From an uncultured Granulosicoccaceae bacterium (lineage in GTDB: Bacteria > Pseudomonadota > Gammaproteobacteria > Granulosicoccales > Granulosicoccaceae), in contig CALLLW010000006.1 in assembly GCA_938007995.1 (NCBI GenBank), positions 166,518-230,517 on the forward strand: a DNA stretch of 64,000 nucleotides, read 5' to 3'. Under the pieces are notes generated by a model. That model did not search any database and was not told the DNA's origin. It saw only the letters and a program-made list of their open reading frames with translations. Position 1 is the stretch's first letter. Each line of letters starts with the position of its first letter. The position numbers were made by a program, and so were the translations under genes. This document shows, in pieces, positions 26,913-36,553 of the stretch.

Positions 26913-27631
26913 AGATAACTAAACGAGCAATTGCTGCGTTGAACCACGCTGCCCGCCGGCTCGAAAGCAGTTTGCCCGAGCGGTGTAGCATCGGTTCAAC
27001 GAACAGACCTTCAAAAATTTAATTTTACAGAAAGGGCAGTCATGCAGCTAAAGCAGTAGTGGGCAGTCACCGCGCTAATCAAGTCACTTTGGCGTGTTCT
27101 GAATTACTGTCTTCCACCACATTTGTGGTGTCAACCCTGTTGTGTTCCGCGTGTGCCACTGACGTTCTACATTAAAGCTTGCCGCATTCGCGGCGGGCAG
27201 CTTGCACCTCTTATCTCATACATTCTACGTGGCGGGGACTGCGTGGTCTTTTCACACAGTGCTTGCCTGGTGGCAATCAGGGTATGCGGTATCCTTTCGG
27301 GTCGGTCGTCTAAGTCAGCGGTTAGCACACGACGACCACAAGTCATATCTATAAGCCGCAGCAATTGTGACCTCTGTCGTGGTGCGGGCTCGTGGAAATC
27401 CCGGTCGCAGGATTCTCCGGAGGCTGAGTGAGGAACTGAAAGTTCCGTAGTTTTTGTGAGGTAAATTGCGATCTTTTGGACCAGTTGGATGTCTCGTTAT
27501 TCTGTGCAGTGGCGTTGTGTAGTGTTGAACGTATATCACGCTAAAGTGCTCGTCCGGCTGGTATAAAGTTGCAAGAAAGCGATCTATAGTGGATCGCAAC
27601 AGAACCGACTGACAAATACGGGATTACTGAT
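26913..27631. other. Intergenic region downstream of the cold-shock gene
   Basis: No gene is recognised in these 720 bp. Several hairpins occur: the 63-base element at 26938-27000 (listed separately), CACCAC-4-GTGGTG at 27115-27130, and AAGCT/AGCTT around GCCGC-4-GCGGC at 27175-27203. None has a T-tract. The density of structure suggests noncoding RNA or decayed repeats rather than coding sequence. Confidence 0.4.
26938..27000. other. Long imperfect hairpin bounded by GTTGAACC/GGTTCAAC
   Basis: Perfect 8-bp outer arms (26938-26945 and 26993-27000) enclose 47 bases with further pairings (GCT/AGC, GCTCG/CGAGC). It begins 26 bases after the cold-shock stop codon. No T-tract follows, so it is not a simple terminator. 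It could be an RNA 3'-end stabiliser, a small RNA or a repeat element. Confidence 0.45.
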
Positions 27632-28270
27632 ATGACGAAAAGCTTGATTGTGGTGCTGGCAGGTTTACTACTCGCGCCGGTGGTTCAGGCAGAGAACTGC
27701 GGTTGGCCAGAGCGAGAAGCGCTGGAATCAGTCGTCAGAGTCACCAGCGAGGACGGTAGCCATGCCAGTGGTGTCGTGGTCGGTCCTAATCGTGTGCTGA
27801 CTGCCGCGCACGCGATCGATGAGGCCTATCAGGCTTTTATCAGGATCGAAGAAACTCTTTATCCGGCTTTTCTTGCCTCGATAGACCGCTCTAAAGACCT
27901 CGCCATACTTGAAGTCTCAGCGCTTGATGTTGAGCCAATCAAGCTCGGCGACAGTGATCTCAGCAGCAGCTCAAAAGTCTGGGCGGTTGGTTTTCCCCGA
28001 GCGGAATCGAAGACGACGTCTTCTGGAAGTTTTAAAATAAAGGCAGCCGCCGATGGCGCGTTGCATACCACGGCACCCATTGACTCTGGTCAGTCCGGTG
28101 GCGGGTTAATCTCATGTGAGCAGGGTCGGCATGTTCTGGCTGGTATGCTGCGTGGTTTTGCCGCCTATGTGAATGGAGACGAGTACGTGAAAATTAAAAA
28201 CCACTCGGTTTCTGTGGCAACCGCCGATATCCGTAACTTTATCAGTGAGTGGGAACGCACTAACCAGTAG
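27632..28270 (+). CDS. Secreted trypsin-like (S1 family) serine protease
   Basis: Exported protease of 212 residues with a signal peptide (1-20, cleavage after VVQA). The catalytic triad is complete: H60 in LTAAHAID, D89 in SKDLAIL and S155 in DSGQSGGG. There is no PDZ domain, so it is not an HtrA protein. Two cysteines (about 23 and 161) may form a disulfide. The ATG at 27632 begins a typical signal sequence. It is the third S1-fold protease in the window. It has no obvious partner gene; a VWA lipoprotein gene converges from the other side. Confidence 0.85.
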   Translation: MTKSLIVVLAGLLLAPVVQAENCGWPEREALESVVRVTSEDGSHASGVVVGPNRVLTAAHAIDEAYQAFIRIEETLYPAFLASIDRSKDLAILEVSALDVEPIKLGDSDLSSSSKVWAVGFPRAESKTTSSGSFKIKAAADGALHTTAPIDSGQSGGGLISCEQGRHVLAGMLRGFAAYVNGDEYVKIKNHSVSVATADIRNFISEWERTNQ

Positions 28271-28488
28271 GTGTATGTGCATCAATCCACGCAGGTGTTT
28301 GGTTTTATGTATTCAAACACCTCGTACCCCATGCAAGCTCGATAGTCGATCACATGGGCATTGAGATACAGATGTAGTCCTTGTGTCTTTGCACTCAGGA
28401 AGCTCTCTCTATTCCCGTAAAGTGGCCGTTAAATGGCGATAAAGTAGCTGTGAATGGTAGCCACGAAAGCTTTGCTTTCACTGTTTGG

Positions 28489-29829
28489 CTAGTCTGCAAC
28501 AACGTCCAGCGAATACCACGCCTGTACACCACCGGCCGTCTGATCTTCTGCGGTCAGGGTGCAGCTACCTAATGCAACTCCGGTCACCCTGATACTCGTG
28601 GTGCTTAAGCTGTCTATCTGACAGGCAGTGTTGTCGACCGGCAGGCTCCAAAGATACGAACCACTTGGCTGAGGCCCCCAACGGGTGGTGGCACGATAGA
28701 TACCAGCCTGCAGGAGTTCCAGCCTTTTCGGCCCGGTGATAATCACTTCCGGTTCAACGTTACTGAAATCTGTGGCATCAAACTGATCGGATATCACCGC
28801 AGTGTTGCCTCGGTTCGAGTTGTTGTTCACTGACAAGGTAATATCGTGGATGCTGGTTTGTGCGCCTTCTGCGCCGCGCTTCGGCGAGGCGTAGTGGAGA
28901 AAGTAAAAACTGTTTGCGCTGTCGACAACCTGTTGGTTAATCGCCTCCAGAGATGAATTGAGCTGGGCAAAGTTGCGTAAGGCGAAAGTACCGCTGGTAC
29001 CGAACTGTTGCAGGGTTTCGGCGGAAATTTCATCACCTACCCCCAGCGTGTAAACCGACTTTCCAATCACTGATGACAAGGCATCGGCCTGGGTATTTCG
29101 CGCAGCGGTGTCTGTGCCGTCAGTGATTATTATCAGGTTGCCTTGAGTAATCTGTGTGATATCGAACGTATCTTCAATACGGCCTGCGCCGGCGATAACT
29201 GCGCCGTAAAAGTCTGTGGGAGTAATGGCGTCGGCAGGCTGGATGCTCTGTAGCGTTGCAACCAGATCGTCAGTGTTGTTGGTATAGTCGCGTAGTAATT
29301 CCACCCGGTCATTGAATGTGTAAATCGCGATTTCCTGCTGAGGTAACAGGCTTGACTGCCCGTCTGCATTGGTCAGCATACCCAGCACACCATCTTTTAT
29401 TTGAGCGAGATCAGCGGGTGAGATACTGCTACTGACATCGATCATCACCACTGTGCGCAGAGAGTAAGGGAGTTCGTCGTGTGGCACGATTGCCAGCGAG
29501 GTTTCTGCGGGTGAGACTGGCTGGTTGTCCTCAAGTATGGCGAAATCGCTGGTTTGCAGGCCAGCAATGGCTCCGCCATAGCGATCCGTTGCCTGGAACA
29601 TGACGGTGATTACCGATGGCAGTGCGGCGTCGAAGTTTATTTTTTCCAGCTGCACAAAGCGGTTAGGACCTACGACGGTCGCACCGGATGTTTGACTGAT
29701 ATTCTGTGTGGCAGCGCCTGCGTCATTTTGCAGGCGGTCAATGCCCTCGCCATCACAGGCGCTTAGCGCCGTCGCGCTCGCTAGCGCGGCGAACAGAATC
29801 TGTGCAAGCTTATTTCTGGATCGTTTCAT
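28489..29829 (-). CDS. VWA-domain lipoprotein
   Basis: Surface or periplasmic lipoprotein of 446 residues. The ATG at 29829 gives MKRSRNKLAQILFAALASAT and a lipobox ALSAC; a longer frame upstream to 29964 has no signal peptide and is rejected. A von Willebrand A domain spans about 95-290, with the metal site DVSSS (in VVMIDVSSSISP) and the later IITDGTDT segment. The last 90 residues form a probable Ig-like domain with a cysteine pair. VWA lipoproteins often mediate protein-protein contacts at the cell surface. The binding partner is unknown. Confidence 0.85.
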   Translation of the reverse strand: MKRSRNKLAQILFAALASATALSACDGEGIDRLQNDAGAATQNISQTSGATVVGPNRFVQLEKINFDAALPSVITVMFQATDRYGGAIAGLQTSDFAILEDNQPVSPAETSLAIVPHDELPYSLRTVVMIDVSSSISPADLAQIKDGVLGMLTNADGQSSLLPQQEIAIYTFNDRVELLRDYTNNTDDLVATLQSIQPADAITPTDFYGAVIAGAGRIEDTFDITQITQGNLIIITDGTDTAARNTQADALSSVIGKSVYTLGVGDEISAETLQQFGTSGTFALRNFAQLNSSLEAINQQVVDSANSFYFLHYASPKRGAEGAQTSIHDITLSVNNNSNRGNTAVISDQFDATDFSNVEPEVIITGPKRLELLQAGIYRATTRWGPQPSGSYLWSLPVDNTACQIDSLSTTSIRVTGVALGSCTLTAEDQTAGGVQAWYSLDVVAD

Positions 29830-30217
29830 AGTTCGCCGGCTCTTTTTATTGTTCTGAGTATAGCCGCCCTGTGTATCAATTATACAACATAGTGTTACAG
29901 ATACTGGACGCACAGGGATTAAGAATCGGACAGTCGCAGCTTGCGCAAGCACAAAGCTTTCCATTTGATACGGATATCAGTCCAAACGAGCGGTGATGAT
30001 TTACTTAGTTAACCTCGTACCTTTGTCGGTACGAGTAGATCGCAGGGTTGCACTGCCAGGCGGCTGTGTGGGAAGTTCGGTAACAAACTTTTCACTTTCG
30101 CAATCGTCAGCGCAAGGCGAAAAAACGCAGTAATAGCAGGGCTTACGTGGAATTTTTCAACACAGCTATGGCGTTTGTGGCGAAGGTAAAGCGTTATCGA
30201 ACTTGCCAAACAGATCT
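29830..30217. other. Intergenic region upstream of the VWA lipoprotein gene
   Basis: About 390 bp between the end of gspF and the start of the VWA lipoprotein gene. It must hold the lipoprotein promoter. I see no gene and no clear terminator for the gsp genes. The stretch 30110-30180 looks like a worn intergenic repeat (a purine-rich GGCGAAAAAACGCAG followed by TTTTTCAACA), but I found no second copy. Confidence 0.35.
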
Positions 30218-31432
30218 CTAGCCAACCAACTGGTTAAGCTCGAATATGGGCAACAGAATTGCCAGCACGATTGCCATCACCATACCGGCCATGATCAGGA
30301 TGATGACAGGCTCCAGCAGCGCGAGGAATACTGCGAGGATGGAGTTCAATTCACGCTCCTGATGTGCGGCTGCCTTTTCGAGCATTTGCTCGAGACGCCC
30401 GGAAGCCTCACCGCTGCCAATCAGGTGCAACATCATCGGTGGGAAAAAACCGGTGCGTTCCAGTGATCTGCTCAATCCGCCACCTTCACGAACTTTGGTG
30501 GCTGCCTGTTTTACAGCGTGTCTCATCGGCCGGTTGGTCAGTACCTGCGAGGCGATACCAAGGGCATCCAGCACAGGCACTCCACTGGCAGCCAGAATGC
30601 TTAAAGTGCGGGCAAACTGAGAGGCGTTTGAGCCCCTGATTATTTTCGATATCAACGGTACTTTTAATAAAAACGCATGTACCTTCATTTTTACTGCTTC
30701 GTTTTGCAGCAATCTGCGCCAGGCAATAAACAGCACAATACTTGTGATTAAAACTGCCAGTCCCCAGTTCTGGATAAACTCACTTAAAGAGATCATGACC
30801 CGGGTGAGTAAAGGTAATTCCTGGCCCATGCTATCAAAGACCTGCACAACTTTCGGTACAACATACGCCAAGAGAAACGAGACAATGGCAATAGCGATAA
30901 ATACCAGTCCAATCGGATAGTACAGCGCCTTACTGATAATCTGCTTGGTCGACTGTTTGTCTTCTGTGTAGTCGGCCAGTCTTTCCAGTACAGAGTCAAG
31001 ATGACCCGACTGCTCACCGGCGGCAACAGTTGCCTGAAAAATCTCTGGAAACACTTTTGGATACTCGCCCAGCGCGCTGGCGAGCGTTTTACCTTCGAGA
31101 ACACGTCCTCTGACAGACAGCATCAGAGATTTTATGCGTGGTTTATCACTCTGCTTTGACACAGCCCCGAGTGCTTCTTCGATAGGGGTGCCGGATGAGG
31201 CAAGCGTTGCTACCTGCCGGGTAATCAGTGCCAGATCGTTATTACTGATTCCGCCGCGAAAGTTACCCGTAGCCTTCTTGCGATTGGCTCTTGAGCTGCC
31301 TTCGCTAACATCAATCGGTGTGAGCTTCTGGTCTCGTAGCAGCTGACGAATCTGACGCGGGTTATCACCTTCGAGCACACCTTTTTTTTCACTGCCGGAT
31401 GGATCCAGCGCTACATACTCAAAAGCAGGCAT
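30218..31432 (-). CDS. gspF: Type II secretion system inner membrane protein GspF
   Basis: Platform protein of the type II secretion system, 404 residues, the normal length. It has two GspF domains (about 70-195 and 270-395), each with a membrane helix behind it, and a third helix at the C-terminus. Diagnostic segments are ALITRQVATLASSGTPIEEAL, VVPKVVQVFDSMGQELP and the matching second-repeat segment FARTLSILAASGVPVLDAL. The ATG at 31432 lies directly next to the gspE stop codon, so translation is probably coupled. It interacts with GspE and the GspL/M proteins; gspG to gspN are not in this window. Confidence 0.96.
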   Translation of the reverse strand: MPAFEYVALDPSGSEKKGVLEGDNPRQIRQLLRDQKLTPIDVSEGSSRANRKKATGNFRGGISNNDLALITRQVATLASSGTPIEEALGAVSKQSDKPRIKSLMLSVRGRVLEGKTLASALGEYPKVFPEIFQATVAAGEQSGHLDSVLERLADYTEDKQSTKQIISKALYYPIGLVFIAIAIVSFLLAYVVPKVVQVFDSMGQELPLLTRVMISLSEFIQNWGLAVLITSIVLFIAWRRLLQNEAVKMKVHAFLLKVPLISKIIRGSNASQFARTLSILAASGVPVLDALGIASQVLTNRPMRHAVKQAATKVREGGGLSRSLERTGFFPPMMLHLIGSGEASGRLEQMLEKAAAHQERELNSILAVFLALLEPVIILIMAGMVMAIVLAILLPIFELNQLVG

Positions 31433-33055
31433 TTACATTTCCCGTGTGACGCGCAGTACTTCTTCGTAGGAGGTCAGACCCTTCAGTACAAGACGTTTGC
31501 CATCATCGGAAATACCGGGAAACTGGCTGCGTGCATACGACTCGATCTCGTGTTCAGCGGCACCGTCATGGATCATGTTACGAATTGTCTCGTCGACAAT
31601 ATCGACTTCGTAAATGCCGGTTCTGCCAATGTAGCCCGAGTGATTACAAACGTTGCACCCGTGTGGCAGGTAGATCACAGCATCGTCATGGTCCTGTAAG
31701 CCGAGTTGCTGCCGTTCTGCAGTACTGGGTAGATGCTCTTTTTTGCAATCGCTGCATAGCAATCTGACCAGGCGTTGCGCCACCAGGCCTATTAAACTGG
31801 AAGACAGCAGAAAAGGTTCTACACCCATATCGCGTAAGCGGGTGATTGATCCAATGGCGGTATTTGTATGCAGTGTTGAAAGCACCAGATGGCCGGTCAA
31901 ACTCGCCTGTACTGCGATCTCTGCTGTTTCAAGGTCACGTATCTCACCGACCATCACGATATCCGGATCCTGTCTTAAGATAGCGCGCAGGCCGCGAGCG
32001 AAAGTCAGGTCTACTTTGGTATTGACCTGAGTTTGTCCAATTCCGTCGAGATAATATTCAATTGGGTCTTCTACAGTCAGGATGGTGTTGCGACTGTTGT
32101 TGAGTTTTGTCATCGCCGCATAAAGCGATGTGGTTTTACCGGAACCGGTCGGGCCGGTTACCAGCACAATACCGTGAGGCATCTTCAGTACGCTTTGCAA
32201 CAACTCACTTGATGTATCGGACATGCCAAGGTTTTCAAGATTGAGGCGCCCGGCTTGTTTGTCGAGCAGACGCATCACCACACGTTCACCATGACCGGAA
32301 GGCAGCGTCGATACCCGCACGTCTACCGGCCGACCAGCGACTCTTAGGGAAATACGTCCATCCTGTGGCAGACGTTTTTCTGCAATATCCAGTTTGGCCA
32401 TGACTTTGATACGGGAAATCACCTGCGCTGCGGCCTGCTGTGGTGGTTCCAATAGTTTGTTCATCACGCCATCGACTCGATATCGCACCGATAAACGATG
32501 CTCAAACGGTTCGATATGTACATCTGAAGCGCCTTTGCGAATGGCTTCGGTCAGCATGGCGTTGATTAATCGAATGATGGGTGCGTCATCCTGCGACTCC
32601 ATCAAATCCTCTGGCTCAAGCGACTCTGCCATTCGATCGAGGTCGAGTTCACCGTCGAAGTCATCCATGACCGTCATCGCATCACTGGTGTTGCCTTCGT
32701 AATTGCGTGTCAGTAATTGATCAAATTCATTTTCATCGACTCGATGCAGGGTCACGGAAATGCCGGCAGCGCGACGAGCCTCAAGCAGCGCCATGTTGGT
32801 CACTCCGGGCTTGTGCACCAGCTGTGGGCCTGACTCACCGTTAAGGTCGATCAGCACACCGTGACGTTTGGCAAAGCTATAGGGCAGGGTGACCGGCTTC
32901 GGCGCTTTTACTGTCAGCGCCTGATCAGCGTCATTGCTGGCGCTGTTGCCATCAATCGTATGGTCGATACCGTGCTCTAGCGCATGACCAGGTCGTTCAT
33001 CGGTCAGCGAGCCAACTGCCCGGTCGATCAGATGGTCGTTAGGTTGGGATGCCAT
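31433..33055 (-). CDS. gspE: Type II secretion ATPase GspE
   Basis: Cytoplasmic hexameric ATPase that powers pseudopilus assembly, 540 residues. The N1E-type region is followed by the ATPase core with Walker A GPTGSGKTTSLYA near residue 305, an aspartate box (ILTVEDPIEYY), Walker B (DPDIVMVGEIRD) and a His box (GHLVLSTLHTN). The zinc-binding four-cysteine insert CSDC-x(n)-CNVC lies near 430-470, typical of GspE and absent from PilT. An N-terminal extension of about 40 polar residues is longer than usual. It starts 401 bp after the end of gspD, an unusually wide gap for this operon. Confidence 0.96.
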   Translation of the reverse strand: MASQPNDHLIDRAVGSLTDERPGHALEHGIDHTIDGNSASNDADQALTVKAPKPVTLPYSFAKRHGVLIDLNGESGPQLVHKPGVTNMALLEARRAAGISVTLHRVDENEFDQLLTRNYEGNTSDAMTVMDDFDGELDLDRMAESLEPEDLMESQDDAPIIRLINAMLTEAIRKGASDVHIEPFEHRLSVRYRVDGVMNKLLEPPQQAAAQVISRIKVMAKLDIAEKRLPQDGRISLRVAGRPVDVRVSTLPSGHGERVVMRLLDKQAGRLNLENLGMSDTSSELLQSVLKMPHGIVLVTGPTGSGKTTSLYAAMTKLNNSRNTILTVEDPIEYYLDGIGQTQVNTKVDLTFARGLRAILRQDPDIVMVGEIRDLETAEIAVQASLTGHLVLSTLHTNTAIGSITRLRDMGVEPFLLSSSLIGLVAQRLVRLLCSDCKKEHLPSTAERQQLGLQDHDDAVIYLPHGCNVCNHSGYIGRTGIYEVDIVDETIRNMIHDGAAEHEIESYARSQFPGISDDGKRLVLKGLTSYEEVLRVTREM

Positions 33056-33456
33056 TACTTCAAATTAGCTCCTGTGCCATTGGAATATTGTTCCGTGAAT
33101 AACAGCTTTGGTCTGTCCTGTCGTCGAACGACAGAGCCGCAAGTTAGTATGTGGTCTTTGCTAACTGTTTTCAGCGTGGGCTCGACACGTCAGTTTGTCG
33201 CGCGCATCGGCTATTGTAGCCAGCCACCTAAACCAGCAACCTAAACCAGCCGCTTAAACCGACCGGCCGTTTAAACCGAATAGCCAAACCGAACAGGCAA
33301 AATTCGTACTATCCGGTAAACAGCGGCCGCGCTTAAGTACACGCTGCTTTTGTCATTGTATCTAACCGGTGCTCTGACAATGTGCAAATTCCGTGGTTCG
33401 TTGTCAGGGCACCGGTGTTATTGCTGCAAAAACGGCATCGCCGCATAAGTTCGTTT
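33056..33456. other. Spacer between gspD and gspE with 13-bp tandem repeats
   Basis: Gsp operons are usually tightly packed, so 400 noncoding bases here are unusual. A degenerate 13-bp array lies at 33225-33280: CACCTAAACCAGC, AACCTAAACCAGC, CGCTTAAACCGAC and, after a 4-bp insertion, CGTTTAAACCGAA. I see no gene. The spacer may hold a second promoter for gspE and gspF. Confidence 0.55.
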
Positions 33457-36453
33457 TTAATAGCGAGGCTGAGACTGCATTTCAGGCAGGTTGTTCTGGC
33501 TGGCTGGTGCGATTGTGGTCCAGAAAACCTCGGGTCTGTCATCTGCCAGGTCATCCTGTGAACGGTCAACAATCTCGCTGTCGATATTATCTACGTAGCC
33601 GTCATGGAAGGTCTGGTCGTCGAGCAGTGCGTCAGTATCTTCAAGCTCTGTCGCTTCTACCGAGACAGTCCCTGGCAAAGTGGGCTCTATGGCAGTGGCT
33701 TCTGTATCAGTTGCTTCAGTGTCAAGTGCTTCGGGGTCAGCGGCCTGGCTGCTGGCCGGCACTTCCGAGATAGCCAGAGTGTCCTCAGTTTCCGGTTGAT
33801 CCTTGATCACAGGACCGGCGTCCTCAACCCGAGCTTCTTCAAACTCAACAATTACCTGCGATCTTGGTTTCACAGCGCTTTGTTGTTGGGATTCGCCCTG
33901 ACTGACCACTGCAGTATCAGTTTCGCCTGCCAGTATTTCTGTTTCCTGATCAGCAGTCGCAGCAATGGTTGATTCAGGCGCAATCTCTTGCGCTTGCAGC
34001 ACGCTGTCAACCAGCGCCTGGTTTACGGAAGGCAGCTCAGGTGCTGGTGTATCTGCATTTTTATTGGCATTGGTTAGCAGGTCTTGTGCTTTTGGCGCTG
34101 TCAGGTCTGTCGCTGCCACATCAACCGCTGGAGAATTTTCCGGCTCGGCAAGTATCTGCTCGGACTGCGTTGCCTGATCGGCCGCGATCACTCTCTCGAT
34201 GTCGGTTCTGGCAGGGCGCAAGGTTGGGCTTAAGGCAGGAGCTGCCTGTTGCGCGGGTGAGCCCATCGCAACCGAGGAACCTGCACTGGTCTTGACGATT
34301 GACCGAATTGAAGGGTCGGTCAGTGCGACTGTCTCTGTTGTTTCTTCTGTAGAGGATTCATCAAGCTGCGTCAGCGGGCTGGTAACATCCTTGCCCTGAA
34401 AATACAGCTTCAGCTCTGGTAGTTCCTGCTTGTCGTTGCTCAACGAGTTGTCCTGCTCCTGACGGAACAGGCTCTGACGCGAGCGTAAAAAGTTGTATTT
34501 GCTGTTGCTGAACTGATTGGCGGTTTCTGTATCACGCATGATTTGCGGGTGCAGAAAAACCATCAGGTTTCTTTTGTTTTTTGTGGTAGTGCGAAAACGA
34601 AACAAGTGCCCTAAAACAGGTATATCACCGAGCAGCGGCACACGTTCTTCCACATCGGTGAATTGATCGTCGATCAAGCCACCCAGTACCAGTGTTTGTC
34701 CATCTTCTACCAGGACCGTTGTTCTGATTGAACGAACATTGGTGCTGATATCCGCCGCGCCGGTAATCGCCGTGGTGTTGATGTTGGAGACTTCCTGCTC
34801 AATGTTCATCTTGATGGTGTTGCCTTCATTGATTTGAGGCGTCACCCGCAGTGTCAGACCAATATCCTGTCTTTCGATAGTTTGAAACGGATTGTTGTTA
34901 TTTGCTGATAGCTGCTGGCCGGTAACAAACGGCACGTTTGAGCCAACCACGATCTCTGCTTCTTCGTTATCAAGAGTAACAATACTTGGTGTTGAAAGTA
35001 TGTTGTTGTCTGCGTCTGAGGCGATTGCTCTGACTAAAAAGCCAAAATCGATTTCACCGGTGGCGAAACGGCCAAGCGCCAAAGATAAACCTGCGCCGAG
35101 TGTCGAGGGGACTCCACCGGCACTTGCAGCACCTGCGATGCCTAATAGATTGTCGGTTGCACCGCCAAGGTTGGAAAAGCCAACCGGTACATCCTTGTCG
35201 GAACCATCGAGTAAAAAGTTGATGCCGAATTCACGTGTGTTGTCTTCAGTGATTTCAGCAATGACCGCTTCAACAAGTACTTGAGCGCGACGTATATCAA
35301 GCTGCCTGATGACGGCAAGAATGTTCTGCATTTCATCCTGCGGAGCAGTGATAATCAGTGAGTTTGTATTTGGGTCGGCCTGAATATCGACGTTTGACTC
35401 ACCGGTTTCGGCTGCAGTTCGAGCGGCGACTGCGTTGTTCTGAACAGGCACCGCCTGGTTGGGTACGTTAGTTACCTGGCCGGTGTTAACCGCAGTTTGC
35501 GGCACAGCCTGGGTGAAATTGCCACCGCCGCTGGTAGCGTCGGTTGTTGTTGCTCCCACTCTTGCCTGGCCCTGCGATACGCCCTGAAGAATCGACACCA
35601 GATCTTCGGCGTTGGCATATTTCAGGTACACCACGCGTGTGTTGCCGCCTGATTCGATTGGTGTATCAAGGTGCGCAATCAGTCCACGAATCCGCACTCG
35701 CACTGCCCGGTCACCACTGATCAACACGCTGTTGGTGCGCTCATCGGCAACCAGTTGTATGGCTCCCGGCCCCTGTGGCCCGCCAACATTGTTGCGCTGC
35801 AGTGCCGACAGCGTTCCGACAATTTCACTGGCCGCGGCATGGTTAAGCCGCACCACTTCAATCTCTTCGTTATCCGGGCGATCAATACGCCGGATGATCT
35901 CCATCAGACGATTAATGTTTGATGCGCGATCGGTGATGATTAAAGAGTTGGTTGCTGCATAAGCCGCTAAGTGACCTTGTTGAGGCACCATAGGACGCAA
36001 AATAGGAACAAGTTGAGCTGCCGGGACATTGACCACCGTGATTACCTGTGTGACCAGCTGATCTGACAGGTTCGGTTCCTCTCCGAGTAGCGGTACCGGG
36101 CCTTGCTTGGCAGTCACGTCCGGCACGATCTTGACCAGATCTCCGGCCGGGACCGCAGAATAGCCATGCACCTGAAGCACGGACAGAAATACCTCGTAGA
36201 GGCCGTCTGCGTTCACCGGGTCGGTTGAAATCACAGTGACCTTGGCTTTAACCCTCGGATCAACAACAAAATTCCGACCGGTTTGTTTAGATACCGTCGC
36301 AATCAATGATTGGATGTCGGTGTTTTGCAGGTTTAGCGTGAACGTGTTTCCGTCATCCTGTGCCTGTGCAACTGTTGTGTTGCACATTAGTAACAGTCCG
36401 ATCGATACACCTCTAGCCGTTCGTTTCCAACGAAATATATTATTATTTTTCAA
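33457..36453 (-). CDS. gspD: Type II secretion secretin GspD with a long acidic C-terminal extension
   Basis: Outer-membrane channel of the type II secretion system. The likely start is the TTG at 36453: it has AAGAG at good spacing and gives a normal signal peptide ending TVAQAQ. The ATG at 36510 would add 19 residues lying over an inverted repeat. N0 and N1-N3 domains cover about 30-330, with a Q/N-rich insertion in N3. The secretin core (about 370-630) ends with VPLLGDIPVLGHLFR. Typical GspD ends near 650-700 residues; here about 330 further residues follow, rich in E, D, T, A, S and P with no cysteine and no recognised fold. The product is 998 residues in total. gspC lies upstream. Confidence 0.94.
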   Translation of the reverse strand: MKNNNIFRWKRTARGVSIGLLLMCNTTVAQAQDDGNTFTLNLQNTDIQSLIATVSKQTGRNFVVDPRVKAKVTVISTDPVNADGLYEVFLSVLQVHGYSAVPAGDLVKIVPDVTAKQGPVPLLGEEPNLSDQLVTQVITVVNVPAAQLVPILRPMVPQQGHLAAYAATNSLIITDRASNINRLMEIIRRIDRPDNEEIEVVRLNHAAASEIVGTLSALQRNNVGGPQGPGAIQLVADERTNSVLISGDRAVRVRIRGLIAHLDTPIESGGNTRVVYLKYANAEDLVSILQGVSQGQARVGATTTDATSGGGNFTQAVPQTAVNTGQVTNVPNQAVPVQNNAVAARTAAETGESNVDIQADPNTNSLIITAPQDEMQNILAVIRQLDIRRAQVLVEAVIAEITEDNTREFGINFLLDGSDKDVPVGFSNLGGATDNLLGIAGAASAGGVPSTLGAGLSLALGRFATGEIDFGFLVRAIASDADNNILSTPSIVTLDNEEAEIVVGSNVPFVTGQQLSANNNNPFQTIERQDIGLTLRVTPQINEGNTIKMNIEQEVSNINTTAITGAADISTNVRSIRTTVLVEDGQTLVLGGLIDDQFTDVEERVPLLGDIPVLGHLFRFRTTTKNKRNLMVFLHPQIMRDTETANQFSNSKYNFLRSRQSLFRQEQDNSLSNDKQELPELKLYFQGKDVTSPLTQLDESSTEETTETVALTDPSIRSIVKTSAGSSVAMGSPAQQAAPALSPTLRPARTDIERVIAADQATQSEQILAEPENSPAVDVAATDLTAPKAQDLLTNANKNADTPAPELPSVNQALVDSVLQAQEIAPESTIAATADQETEILAGETDTAVVSQGESQQQSAVKPRSQVIVEFEEARVEDAGPVIKDQPETEDTLAISEVPASSQAADPEALDTEATDTEATAIEPTLPGTVSVEATELEDTDALLDDQTFHDGYVDNIDSEIVDRSQDDLADDRPEVFWTTIAPASQNNLPEMQSQPRY

Positions 36454-36471
36454 CGTCTTACTCTTTTCGTT

Positions 36472-36502
36472 TGTACGATTTGAGGGGGAAATAAATCGTA
36501 CA
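36472..36502 (-). promoter_or_regulatory. Perfect 10-bp inverted repeat in the gspD leader
   Basis: TGTACGATTT and AAATCGTACA are separated by 11 bp that read ATTTCCCCCTC in the gspD mRNA sense. The element lies 19 bp upstream of the TTG start of gspD and within the gspC-gspD spacer. It could be an operator or an RNA hairpin that exposes a C-rich loop next to the ribosome binding site. Confidence 0.55.
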
Positions 36503-36553
36503 TGCGCCATATTAACGCACGTAAGTAGCTAGACTGTAAAGATTTTAATGCGT

